Origin: Croceicoccus sp.
Lineage (GTDB): Bacteria > Pseudomonadota > Alphaproteobacteria > Sphingomonadales > Sphingomonadaceae
DNA: 64,000 nucleotides
Direction of reading: 5' to 3'
Assembly (NCBI GenBank): GCA_002694745.1
Contig: NZMY01000059.1
Span: 20,947-84,946, forward strand
Made by a program: the position numbers and the translations under genes. Shown here piece after piece: positions 51,175 to 59,897 of this stretch. Below the pieces are notes generated by a model. It was not told the DNA's origin. It searched no databases and saw only the letters and a program-made list of their open reading frames with translations. Within the stretch, counting starts at the first letter, position 1; each line of letters opens with the position of its first letter.

Positions 51175-51960
51175 ATGACAGAAAAAATGTTCGATCTGAC
51201 CGGGAAAGTTGCGTTGGTGACGGGTGCCAATTCGGGCCTTGGCTTTGCCTTTGCCGAAGGGATGGCGCGTGCGGGCAGCGATCTCGTCATCTGGGGCAGG
51301 CGCAAGGATGCCAACGACAAGGCGGCAGAAAAGCTGCGGGCCTTTGGCGTCAAGGTGCATTCCGCCGAAGTGGACGTCACCGACGAAGCGCAGATCGTGG
51401 CCGGCGTGGCCGATGCGCTTGCGGCGATGGGCCGGATCGACACGGTGGTCGCCAATGCGGGCATTGCCAATCCGGTGCCGTTTATCGACATGGATGCCGA
51501 TAGCTATAACGCGTTGATGAACGTCAACCAGCACGGCGTGGTGTTCACCCTGCGCGAAGTGGCCAGGCACATGGTGGCCCGAGCCGAGGCGGGCGATCCC
51601 GGCGGCTCCATGATCCTGTGCGGCAGCGGATCGATTTTCCAGGGCGTGCCGACGCTGGTGCATTACGGTGCGGCAAAGGGCGCTCTTGCGGGGCTGGCGA
51701 AGGGGCTGGCCGCGGAACTCGGCCCCCATGGCATTCGCTGCAATGTCATCGCGCCCGGTTTCATCATCACCGAAATGACCATGAAGGACCCCGAGATCGG
51801 CCAGATGATCGCCGATGGCGTGGCAGCCCGTGCCCCGCTCGGCCGCGCGGGAATGCCCGACGATCTGTGGGGCGCGGTGGTTTATCTCGCCAGCGATCTG
51901 TCCCGCTATCACACCGGCGATACGCTGGTGGTCGACGGCGGGAAAATGATCAACAACTAG
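51175..51960 (+). CDS. Short-chain dehydrogenase/reductase (SDR)
   Basis: A 261-residue SDR: TGANSGLG at 17-24, ANAG at 93-96, Ser151/153, Tyr164 and Lys168 (YGAAK). C-terminal GDTLVVDGGKMINN. First gene of the eleven-gene rightward operon ending at 59897. Likely oxidises a secondary alcohol with NAD. Confidence 0.89.
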   Translation: MTEKMFDLTGKVALVTGANSGLGFAFAEGMARAGSDLVIWGRRKDANDKAAEKLRAFGVKVHSAEVDVTDEAQIVAGVADALAAMGRIDTVVANAGIANPVPFIDMDADSYNALMNVNQHGVVFTLREVARHMVARAEAGDPGGSMILCGSGSIFQGVPTLVHYGAAKGALAGLAKGLAAELGPHGIRCNVIAPGFIITEMTMKDPEIGQMIADGVAARAPLGRAGMPDDLWGAVVYLASDLSRYHTGDTLVVDGGKMINN

Positions 51961-51971
51961 GAGCGCAGATC

Positions 51972-52478
51972 ATGTTTTCACGGCCCGGGGCAAGGCATAG
52001 CCAGAACGCCTATGTGACCAGCGATCTCGATCGCGCGATGGCCATCTGGCGCGACGAATTTGGCGTTTCCCGCTTTCACGTGTTCGAAAACGATGCGCCC
52101 GGACTGGTCTCCTCGCCAGAGTACCGGATGAAAATCGCGCTGGCCAATGTGGGCGGGGTCGAGATCGAACTTATCGAGCCTTTGCCCGGACAGGCGCCGC
52201 TTCATGCAGAGGTGCTACCCACGGACGGCAGCTTTGCCATGCGTTTTCATCACGCGGCCTTGCGGGTCGATGGCGATCGGAGCGATTTCGAAGCCTACAT
52301 GGCTTCGCTCGATTTGGCGACGCATCCCGTGGTGTGGCGCGGAAAGCTGGGCGATGTGATGCGCTATGCCTATACCGACGAACGGGCGACACTGGGCCAT
52401 TATCTGGAACATGTCTGGTTCGATCCGGCCATGTATGAACAGATGGCCGCAGCCATTCCGGTCTATCCGGCGCCGTGA
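51972..52478 (+). CDS. VOC family protein
   Basis: A 168-residue VOC protein: HSQNAYVTSDLDRAMAIWRDEFGVSRF, MRFHHAALRVDG with His pair, and a C-terminal GHYLEHVWFDP with a probable ligand glutamate. Related in layout to the VOC at 59355. The start is 11 bases after the SDR stop. Isomerase, lyase or dioxygenase roles are all possible. Confidence 0.8.
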   Translation: MFSRPGARHSQNAYVTSDLDRAMAIWRDEFGVSRFHVFENDAPGLVSSPEYRMKIALANVGGVEIELIEPLPGQAPLHAEVLPTDGSFAMRFHHAALRVDGDRSDFEAYMASLDLATHPVVWRGKLGDVMRYAYTDERATLGHYLEHVWFDPAMYEQMAAAIPVYPAP

Positions 52479-52480
52479 CG

Positions 52481-53263
52481 ATGGATCTGGCTAATCTCAA
52501 TTTCCGCGACCTGGGCGGTATACGAACGAATGGCGGTGCCGTTCGCGGCGGGGCACTCTTTCGCGCCGAAGGTCCGGCCAATTTGTTGCCGCAACATCAT
52601 GCACAGCTCAAATCGCTGGCGATCGGATATATCTTCGACCTGCGCTCTAGGCGGGAGCGAGAGACGCATCCGCATGATTGGCAGGACGCGAACTGCCGCT
52701 GGCTGGGACTGGACGTGAATGCCGACCTGCGCGTTTTCGGAAACGATGGACGCGAAAGGCTGAGCCTTGGCGGTGATGAGCGGCTGGCCATCGACATCAT
52801 GAGCGAGACATACCGGGAAATTCCCGATGCGCTTGCGCCGCACTGGAAAACCGTGGGCGAATGCCTGCTGGAAGGCAGGCCGGCAATCGTGAATTGCACT
52901 GCGGGCAAGGACCGCACGGGGGTCGCGGTTGCCATACTGCTGGAAATGCTGGGGGCCTCGCGGGACGAAATCATGCGGGACTATCATCGGTCCGTGGTGT
53001 TCGGCGAGAATCTTCGGCGCGGCGGAACGCTGGAAGGCGATATCCGGGCCAGCTTCGGCTTTATGCCAAGCGCCGAACAGGTGGATGCGCTGATAGGCGT
53101 GCGAACAGAATATCTTCAGGCTGCGTGGGACCGGATCGAGAACAGTCACAAGACTGTATCGCGCTATCTGGCGGACGCAGGGCTGGATGAAGCAACACAA
53201 TCTGAGCTGCGGCACCTTTTCGTGACCCGCGACCACGCCGACTCAATTCAAGGAGAACAATGA
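52481..53263 (+). CDS. Tyrosine/dual-specificity protein phosphatase-like protein
   Basis: A 260-residue cysteine phosphatase of the MptpB-like group: NFRDLGG at 7-13, IFDLRSRRE at 51-59, and the signature Cys139-x5-Arg145 followed by TG (NCTAGKDRTG). GTG at 52475, overlapping the VOC stop, is an alternative start. Such enzymes dephosphorylate proteins, phosphoinositides or small molecules. In a catabolic operon, and with an APH-like kinase gene in the same presumed regulon, a small-molecule phosphate substrate is possible. Confidence 0.85.
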   Translation: MDLANLNFRDLGGIRTNGGAVRGGALFRAEGPANLLPQHHAQLKSLAIGYIFDLRSRRERETHPHDWQDANCRWLGLDVNADLRVFGNDGRERLSLGGDERLAIDIMSETYREIPDALAPHWKTVGECLLEGRPAIVNCTAGKDRTGVAVAILLEMLGASRDEIMRDYHRSVVFGENLRRGGTLEGDIRASFGFMPSAEQVDALIGVRTEYLQAAWDRIENSHKTVSRYLADAGLDEATQSELRHLFVTRDHADSIQGEQ

Positions 53264-54123
53264 TGAAAAGCGGTGGTGTAATCGGCCTTGGCGGCATTGG
53301 CGGCGGGGTGGCACAATGCCTCCAGCGATCCGGCCAGCTTTCCGCCATCTATGACGTGCGGGCCGAGGCGGCCGAAAAAATCCCCGGAGCGCCCCCGATG
53401 TCGGCAACGCCGAGGGATCTGGCGGCAGCGTCCGATTGCGTGCTGATCGCCGTTCTGAATGGCGCACAGACGATCGCCGTGCTGTCGGGCCCCGACGGCG
53501 TGCTCGCAGCCAACAAGGCCGGGCAGACGGTGATCCTGTTGTCCACCATATCGATGACGGAACTGGAAACCGCGCAAAAGCTGTGCGCCGAAGCGGGAGT
53601 GATCCTGATCGACTGCGGGGTGACCAACGGCCCGAAATCGGGTGAAAACGGTCTTATCTGTCTTGCGGGTGGTTCTGACGAGGACATGGCGAAGGCAAAG
53701 CCCATTTTCGACGGATTTGCCGGACAGGTCATTCACATGGGCGGCCCGGGCGCCGGCATGGCCGCAAAGATCGCCCGCAACGCCACCTATTTCGGCTGCA
53801 TGCGTGCCGGTTACGAAGGTGCGGTGATCGCGCGGAACTACGGGGTCGATCTGGGCCAGTTGCGCATGGCTCTGTCGGGCGATCCCAATGCGGGCGGCGG
53901 GCTGGAAGGGGCGCTGGCCATGGTGGTGCGCCCCGATCCTGCCGGAAATGAGCAGGAGACCGGAATGCGTAATTACTTCAAGGGATTGATGATCAAGGAT
54001 CTTGAAGTCGCCATTGATGAGGCGGCCCGATTTGGCGTGCGGCTGCCGATGATCGAACTGATCCGCGACAACGCCGATTCCACCTCTGGCCTGGAATATC
54101 CCAAAGGCCAGCCGATCGCCTGA
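53260..54123 (+). CDS. NAD(P)-dependent 3-hydroxyisobutyrate dehydrogenase-family protein
   Basis: A 287-residue beta-hydroxyacid dehydrogenase: GLGGIGGGVAQCL at 9-21, the GPKSGENGLICLAGG substrate loop, and catalytic Lys170 with Asn174 (GAGMAAKIARN). The start overlaps the phosphatase stop. It oxidises a beta-hydroxy acid or reduces a related semialdehyde. Confidence 0.88.
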   Translation: MMKSGGVIGLGGIGGGVAQCLQRSGQLSAIYDVRAEAAEKIPGAPPMSATPRDLAAASDCVLIAVLNGAQTIAVLSGPDGVLAANKAGQTVILLSTISMTELETAQKLCAEAGVILIDCGVTNGPKSGENGLICLAGGSDEDMAKAKPIFDGFAGQVIHMGGPGAGMAAKIARNATYFGCMRAGYEGAVIARNYGVDLGQLRMALSGDPNAGGGLEGALAMVVRPDPAGNEQETGMRNYFKGLMIKDLEVAIDEAARFGVRLPMIELIRDNADSTSGLEYPKGQPIA

Positions 54124-54153
54124 GCGACCCCACCAGACAAGCGAGGAATGACG

Positions 54154-54537
54154 ATGAGCGACAATGCCTGGGAAAATGGACTGAAGGTCTTCGATGCCGT
54201 TTATGGCGAGGGCTTTTCGGGGATGATGAAGGGGCGGGAGAACGACCGTTTCAACCGCGAGATCATCGAAAACCAGTTCGGAAATCTGTGGGCCGATGAT
54301 GCCCTGTCTATCAGGGAAAAGCGCCTCATGGTGCTTGGCGCCACGACCATGCTGGGCAGGCAGGACCTGATCGAGATCCAGATGATGGGCGCCTTGGCGA
54401 ACGATGAATTCACTGAAGAGGAATTGGCGCTGATTCCTCATTTCATGTTGTTCTATGCCGGTGCTGGCAACTGCACCGCTCTGATCCGCGGGATCGAAGC
54501 CGCCAAGGCCCGCTTTGCCGAATTGAAGGGGGGCTGA
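54154..54537 (+). CDS. Carboxymuconolactone decarboxylase (AhpD-like) family protein
   Basis: A 127-residue CMD-fold protein: DAVYGEGFSGMM, IENQFGNLWADDALSIREKRLMVLGATTMLGRQDLIEIQMMGALANDEFTEEEL. There is no AhpD CxxC motif, so a decarboxylase/lactone-type role is more likely than peroxidase function. ATG at 54154 is spaced 6 bases from GAGGA; an ATG at 54148 directly touches that site and is less likely. Confidence 0.85.
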   Translation: MSDNAWENGLKVFDAVYGEGFSGMMKGRENDRFNREIIENQFGNLWADDALSIREKRLMVLGATTMLGRQDLIEIQMMGALANDEFTEEELALIPHFMLFYAGAGNCTALIRGIEAAKARFAELKGG

Positions 54538-54543
54538 GACACC

Positions 54544-55368
54544 ATGCGCCAACTTCCGCGACGCCCGATCGACAAGGCCGCCTTTCGCGAGCGCTATGGC
54601 CCTTGGGCCGTCATCGCGGGAGCATCCGAAGGAACCGGCGAATGCTATGCCCGGCAGCTGGCGGCCATGGGCATCAATCTGGTTCTGGTGTCCCGCAGGC
54701 AGGAGGCGCTTGAAGGGCTGGGCAGGGACCTGGCATCGGAGTTCGGGATCGAATACCGGGCCTGCGCGCAGGACCTGACCGAAGACCAGGCGGGATCGAA
54801 GATTGTCGAGGCCGCGTCGGATCTGGACATCGGGCTGTATATTTCAAACGCCGGCGCGGACGGTTTTTCGGCTTTTTTCGAAGACAGTACCGAAGCAGCG
54901 CATCGTTTGGTCAGGATGAATATCACTACTCTGATCGATGCCGCCAACGGTTTCGGCAAGCGCTTCCTGAAGCGGGGCACGGGCGGTATAATAGTAATGG
55001 CGTCGGGTGCTGGGCTGGGCGGTCAGCCCAATCTGGTGATGTATGCCGCCACCAAGGCGTTCGAGATCAATTTCGCAGAGTCGCTTTGGGCAGAATATCA
55101 CGAACGGGGCATCGACGTGATCGGCATTGCGGCCCCGATCATGCGCACTCCGACACTGCTGCGAATTGTTCCTGCAGATTTCGACACATCACATGCATTC
55201 GATCCTGCCGATGTGACGAACAACGCGCTGGCCGGATTGCTGGCCGGCGAACCGGTGCAGATCATCCCCGACGGTCCAGGCGCCGAAAAGCTTCCGCAAG
55301 TCGAGGCCGACCGCAGGGAGAGACTGAAGGGGTTCATCGAATTCAACAAGAATTTCACGGGAGGATAA
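54544..55368 (+). CDS. Short-chain dehydrogenase/reductase (SDR)
   Basis: A 274-residue SDR of the longer DHRS/3-ketoacyl reductase type: AGASEGTG at 25-32, SNAG at 101-104, Ser154, Tyr167 and Lys171 (YAATK). A 20-residue N-terminal extension precedes the Rossmann motif. Lies six bases after the CMD gene in the same operon. Confidence 0.87.
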   Translation: MRQLPRRPIDKAAFRERYGPWAVIAGASEGTGECYARQLAAMGINLVLVSRRQEALEGLGRDLASEFGIEYRACAQDLTEDQAGSKIVEAASDLDIGLYISNAGADGFSAFFEDSTEAAHRLVRMNITTLIDAANGFGKRFLKRGTGGIIVMASGAGLGGQPNLVMYAATKAFEINFAESLWAEYHERGIDVIGIAAPIMRTPTLLRIVPADFDTSHAFDPADVTNNALAGLLAGEPVQIIPDGPGAEKLPQVEADRRERLKGFIEFNKNFTGG

Positions 55369-55372
55369 CGCA

Positions 55373-56176
55373 ATGCGCAGGCTTGAGGGCAAGGTGGCCG
55401 TCGTAACCGGCGGAGGCGGCGGTATCGGTTCGGCCGTTGCCAACCGCATTGTGCGGGAAGGGGGCAAGGTCGTCATTGCCGACCTGTTCGAGGATAGCGC
55501 CAGGGCCGCGGCCGGACCGCTGGGCGATGCCGCGCTTGCCATCCAGTTCGACGCATCCGATCCGGCATCCATCGAAGCGATGGTGACGGCTGCCGCCGAT
55601 CATTTCGGCGGGATCGACATACTTCACAACAATGCCGCCATGACCGATCCGGCCAAGCATCCGCTGGACACCACGCCGGTCGATATTCCCATCGAGATCT
55701 GGGACGAGATCATCGACATCAACCTGCGCGGCTATTTGCTGGGCTGCAAATATGCGATCCCGCACATGATCGCGCGCGGCGGCGGATCGATCATCAATAC
55801 CGCGTCCAACAGCGGTATCGCGGGCGACCTCGCCCGGGTCGCCTATGGCGCCTCGAAAGGCGGCATCATCACGCTGTCGAAATATGTCGCCACCCAATAC
55901 GGCAAGCAGAACATCCGCTGCAATTCGATCTCGCCCGGCGTTGTCCTGACGCCAGCGCTTGAGGCCACGGTCCCGGGCCTTAAGGAAGTGATCCAGCGCC
56001 ACATACTGACGCCGGAATTCGGCACGCCGGACGATATCGCCGCGCTTATCGCCTTTCTCGCGTCGGACGAGAGTCGCTATATCACTGGCGAGAACATCTC
56101 GATTTCGGGAGGGGGCCTCTCGCATCAGCCGCATTACGCCGACCTGCTGGCCATGATGGAACAGCAATTGTCATGA
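55373..56176 (+). CDS. Short-chain dehydrogenase/reductase with HQPxYAD tail
   Basis: A 267-residue SDR: TGGGGGIG at 12-19, NNAA at 86-89, Ser145, Tyr158 and Lys162 (YGASK). C-terminal tail LSHQPHYADLLAMM is shared with the SDRs at 38591 and 59894, marking a paralogous group. Its stop overlaps the sulfotransferase start (ATGA). Confidence 0.88.
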   Translation: MRRLEGKVAVVTGGGGGIGSAVANRIVREGGKVVIADLFEDSARAAAGPLGDAALAIQFDASDPASIEAMVTAAADHFGGIDILHNNAAMTDPAKHPLDTTPVDIPIEIWDEIIDINLRGYLLGCKYAIPHMIARGGGSIINTASNSGIAGDLARVAYGASKGGIITLSKYVATQYGKQNIRCNSISPGVVLTPALEATVPGLKEVIQRHILTPEFGTPDDIAALIAFLASDESRYITGENISISGGGLSHQPHYADLLAMMEQQLS

Positions 56177-57342
56177 CCGAACCGCTGAGCGTAGCCGGAC
56201 TGGAAACCGCCGCTCGCGATGCCACGGGCCTGACCGACTTCGGACCGGACACGGGGTGGCGCGAAGGGTTTGAAAGACTGGCCGCGGCGGTGGAGGCGAT
56301 GGGCCCGAACGACCAGCTTCGCCAACTGGCGACCCATAATATCGTGGGCCAGCTTTCCACGCGGCTTCGGTTTGTCGAGGATGATCGCAACCATCCGGAA
56401 ATCGCGCAGCAGGATGTCGGCGATCCGCTGATCGTGATCGGCCTTCCGCGCACCGGCACCACTATCACCTACGATCTGCTGTGCCTTGACCCAGAGGCGC
56501 GGGCGCCGCGCGAATGGGAATGGTATATCCCATGGCCCCCGACCGAGGCAGCAACATTCGACAGCGATCCGCGCATCGCGCAGGTCACCGCCATGTACGA
56601 CAACTGGCTGAAGCATGCGCCGCAACTGCTCGACATTCAGCGGTTCGACTGCACCCAGCCGGGCGAATGCAATCACGGGATGCAATATCACTTCGCCAGC
56701 ACCAATTTCCCCGCGGAACTGGGCGTGCCCGACTATGCCGACTGGTTGCGCACGAATGAGGTGCCCGGCCAGTATATATCGCACAAGCGGCTGCTGCAGA
56801 ACTTCCAGTGGAAGGGGCCGCAAGGGCGCTGGACGCTGAAATCGCCGCAGCATCTGTTCGACCTGCCTGCGCTGCTGGAGGCCTATCCGGGCGCGATGCT
56901 GGTATGGACGCACCGGGATCCTGCGCTGACATTCTCATCGCTCTCAAGCTTCATTGCCGGGTTCCTCGCGGCGTTCGGCGGCGACAAGGACAAGGCCGCC
57001 ATCGGGCGCGACGTGGTGGAAACGTGGATCGCGGGCATGAACCGCGCCCTGTCCGCGCGTGCCGATCCGCGGATCGACGAGCGGATCATCGATCTGGCGC
57101 ACAAGGATGTGGTGGCCGACCCGAAAGGGACGATCCGGCGAATCTACGACCGTTTCGGCCTGCGTTTTTCAGACGAACACGCCGCCCGGATCGACCGGTT
57201 CCTGACCGACAATCCTGCCGCCAAGCGCATGGGCAAGCACAAGCATACGCCCGAACAATACGGGATAGACGTGGCGGAAGTGCGCGCCCGCATGACGGAA
57301 TATTACGACCGCTTCGGCCATCTTCTGGAGAGACCATCATGA
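56173..57342 (+). CDS. Sulfotransferase-fold protein
   Basis: A 389-residue sulfotransferase-family protein: P-loop-like GLPRTGTTITYD at 90-101, WTLKSPQHLFDL and THRDPALTFSSLSS for the 3'-phosphate site. The C-terminal HKHTPEQYGID resembles the KHGQHRYELADYGL stretch of the 6916 protein. It is followed by an SDR and then the DUF1214-like paralogue, repeating the pairing at 6.9-9.2 kb. Confidence 0.86.
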   Translation: MTEPLSVAGLETAARDATGLTDFGPDTGWREGFERLAAAVEAMGPNDQLRQLATHNIVGQLSTRLRFVEDDRNHPEIAQQDVGDPLIVIGLPRTGTTITYDLLCLDPEARAPREWEWYIPWPPTEAATFDSDPRIAQVTAMYDNWLKHAPQLLDIQRFDCTQPGECNHGMQYHFASTNFPAELGVPDYADWLRTNEVPGQYISHKRLLQNFQWKGPQGRWTLKSPQHLFDLPALLEAYPGAMLVWTHRDPALTFSSLSSFIAGFLAAFGGDKDKAAIGRDVVETWIAGMNRALSARADPRIDERIIDLAHKDVVADPKGTIRRIYDRFGLRFSDEHAARIDRFLTDNPAAKRMGKHKHTPEQYGIDVAEVRARMTEYYDRFGHLLERPS

Positions 57343-58115
57343 GCGTACTCGATCGCTTTCGCCTCGACGGAAAAACCGCCATCCTAACCGGCGTCGGCCC
57401 CGGCGTGGGCGAGCATGTTGCGAAGGCCTACGCCGAACTTGGCGCCAGTGTCGTCATCTCCGCACGTTCGCAGGACAGGCTGGACCGGATCGCGGCAGAG
57501 ATCAACGCGGCGGACGGCGGACGGGCACTGGCCGTGGCCACCGATGCGGGCAAGCGCGAAGACCTCGTCAATCTGGTCGCAAAGGCGCGCGAAGCGTTCG
57601 GACCGATCCATATCATTTTCAATAATGCTGCTGCAGGCGTAGTCTATGCCCAAGACGGCGGCCTCTGGGCGAATACCGACGAGGTGTGGAAAACCGCGAT
57701 AGACGTGAACGTGATGGCCACCTGGCGCCTCGCGGAGATGACCGCCTCCGAGATGGAGGCCCACGGCAAGGGCACAATCATCTCGGTCCAGAGTTGCGGG
57801 GGCTTCACGCCCATTCCGCCGGCAGTGGCCTATGGCGTCAGCAAGGCGGCGCTGTCCTTCCTTACCAGATCACTGGCCAAGGCGCTGGCCCCGCACACGC
57901 GCGTCAACGCGCTGTGCGTCGGTTCGATGAGCCCGGACGGACAGGAGGCCGAGATCCATAAGGGGCTGGGCCTTGCGGAGCGCAATGCCATCAAGCGTTT
58001 CGGCGCGGCGGACGAGGCGGTTGGCGCGGCTATCCTGCTGGCCAGCGATGCATCGAGCTATACCACCGGCAGCACCGTGTTCGTCGAAGGCGGCCGCGTG
58101 GGCACCATATCATGA
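57339..58115 (+). CDS. Short-chain dehydrogenase/reductase (SDR)
   Basis: A 258-residue SDR: TGVGPGVG at 17-24 (a variant of TGxxxGxG), NNAA at 95-98, Ser149/152 in ISVQSCGG, Tyr165 and Lys169 (YGVSK). Starts and ends in four-base overlaps with both neighbours, so expression is tightly coupled to the sulfotransferase and DUF1214-like genes. Confidence 0.88.
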   Translation: MSVLDRFRLDGKTAILTGVGPGVGEHVAKAYAELGASVVISARSQDRLDRIAAEINAADGGRALAVATDAGKREDLVNLVAKAREAFGPIHIIFNNAAAGVVYAQDGGLWANTDEVWKTAIDVNVMATWRLAEMTASEMEAHGKGTIISVQSCGGFTPIPPAVAYGVSKAALSFLTRSLAKALAPHTRVNALCVGSMSPDGQEAEIHKGLGLAERNAIKRFGAADEAVGAAILLASDASSYTTGSTVFVEGGRVGTIS

Positions 58116-59365
58116 CCAATCCGCTCTACACCCAAGAGCAGGAGCGCGCTGAAATTCTGGCGCTCCGCCTGATCGAACGCCCTGACGTCAGGGCGGCGCG
58201 CGAAGCGGCGCGGCGCGACATGCTGAGCGATCCCGCCGCCCGCACGACTGACGGCAATCTGGGTCTGGACCGCGCCCTGGATCAATGGGTTCTGGCGCTG
58301 GCCATGCGCGAAGCGAATGGCGACACGGCGTCGCCGGTCGTTACCTGGAACGTGTCCAATCCCCCGCGGCGATGGTTCGGCCATGTCTATCACGGCGCGG
58401 CGGTCGCGGTGGACAATCCCGATAATTTCAATCGCGAAATCCCGATCGACGGGGAAGGGAGCTATCGCATCGACCTGCGCTTTTCCGCCGACCCACCGCA
58501 ATTCAGCGTAGTGATCGAGATGGAGCCGGAACATCACGCCGGGCTGGGCGATAATATCGGTGCGCTGACGTTGCAGGACCTGCTGCCGCATTGCGATGGC
58601 GACCGCCGCGTGTCGGTGACCGTGGGGCCGCAAGCGGGCGGGTCGCTTCATCTGCAATCCCGTCCCGGCCGCATCCAGATCTACACGCGCGACAGCCAAT
58701 GCGACTGGAACCAGATGCCTGCAGAAGTCTCTGTCACCCGTCTCGACCCGCCGCCCGACTGGTCGCCGCGCAGCGAGGACGAGATCGCCGCCGCAATCGT
58801 CGCTGACATGCCTGCATGGGTGCGTTTCTGGCGCGGTTTCAAGGACAGCTTCCTCGGCTTTCCCGCGCCCAACGGGCTGGTCGGCCCTAACGGGCGCGAC
58901 GGCAATTGGGGTTATCTGGCAGGCGGACGGTTCGCGCTGAAGGATGACGAGGCGCTGCTGGTCACGCTCGATCCTGCGGGCAGCTATTACACCGGCTTCC
59001 AGATCACCGATCCGTGGACCATCGCGCCCGATCCGCTGCTGCGGCTTGCCAGCCTCAACAAGGGGCAGGTGGTGCCCAATGCTGATGGGACGGTGACCTA
59101 TGCGATTGCGCTGGCCGATCCCGGCGTCGCGAACTGGATCGACACTTGCGGGCTGCATAAAGGTTGGATGCTGACAAGGTGGCAGGGCGTACCGGCAGGT
59201 CTCGACCTGAGCCGGATGATCCGCGAGGTGCGGCTGACGACGATCGGGGATATTCCGGCCAGCGTGCCCATGATCGACCTTGCCGGTCGCAGGGCGCAGA
59301 TCGCTACGCGCGCGTATGATTTTGCACGGCGCACCAGCATGGAGGGATGGAGCGATGCAGCCTGA
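58112..59365 (+). CDS. DUF1214-like protein of unknown function
   Basis: A 417-residue paralogue of the 8052 protein. Shared features are the N-terminal NPPRRWFGHVYHGAAV region with DGEGSYRIDLRF, and the late ALADPGVANWIDTCG matching ALDDPGIANWLDPGG. About 30 residues longer. No signal peptide or known catalytic motif. The recurring association with sulfotransferase-fold genes suggests a linked function. Confidence 0.72.
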   Translation: MTNPLYTQEQERAEILALRLIERPDVRAAREAARRDMLSDPAARTTDGNLGLDRALDQWVLALAMREANGDTASPVVTWNVSNPPRRWFGHVYHGAAVAVDNPDNFNREIPIDGEGSYRIDLRFSADPPQFSVVIEMEPEHHAGLGDNIGALTLQDLLPHCDGDRRVSVTVGPQAGGSLHLQSRPGRIQIYTRDSQCDWNQMPAEVSVTRLDPPPDWSPRSEDEIAAAIVADMPAWVRFWRGFKDSFLGFPAPNGLVGPNGRDGNWGYLAGGRFALKDDEALLVTLDPAGSYYTGFQITDPWTIAPDPLLRLASLNKGQVVPNADGTVTYAIALADPGVANWIDTCGLHKGWMLTRWQGVPAGLDLSRMIREVRLTTIGDIPASVPMIDLAGRRAQIATRAYDFARRTSMEGWSDAA

Positions 59366-59897
59366 AGGATCGATCGTCGAATTGTGTCATATCGTCAGGG
59401 ACATCGATGCCGCGCTGGAGCACTGGACACGCGATCTGTGTGCGGGGCCATTCTTCGTATTCGACGTGCCGGTCATGCCCGGCCAGCAATATTACGGAGA
59501 ACCGACCGAGGTTTCGATGCGGGTGGGGTTCGGATTTTCCGGCGGCGTCCTGATCGAACTGCTCCAGCAGACCAACGATGGCGCCTCACCCTTCCGCGAT
59601 TTCCTGCAGGCACGGGGCGAAGGATTGCATCACATCATGCCGCGCGCCGACTATGACACTGCCTATGCGCGCCTGTCGGCAGCAGGCTTCAAAGTCGCCT
59701 ATAGCGGCACGATGCTATCGGGAGAGCGTTTCTGCCTGTACGATACCTTTGCATCTTACGGTTATTATACCGAGCTGATGGAAATGTCCGAAGCCATGCT
59801 GGGCAGTTTGGCGCTGATGGAAAAGGCCCATGCCGGATGGGATGGGCAGACGGACCCCGTGCGCGGCATGGACCGGCTGGCCGAACTGGCCGGTTAA
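59355..59897 (+). CDS. VOC family protein
   Basis: A 180-residue VOC protein: VELCHIVRDIDAALEHWTRDLCAGPFF, GLHHIMPRADYDTAYARLSAAGF, and YYTELMEMSEAM near the C-terminus with a probable ligand glutamate. The start overlaps the preceding gene by 11 bases. Last gene of the operon; its TAA stop shares the TTAA at 59894-59897 with the converging SDR. Confidence 0.82.
   Translation: MQPEGSIVELCHIVRDIDAALEHWTRDLCAGPFFVFDVPVMPGQQYYGEPTEVSMRVGFGFSGGVLIELLQQTNDGASPFRDFLQARGEGLHHIMPRADYDTAYARLSAAGFKVAYSGTMLSGERFCLYDTFASYGYYTELMEMSEAMLGSLALMEKAHAGWDGQTDPVRGMDRLAELAG

Noticed and set aside
53248..54552. 434-codon minus-strand frame opposite the 3-hydroxyisobutyrate dehydrogenase-like gene
   Set aside because: Rossmann and catalytic Lys motifs are on the plus strand; the minus frame has none.
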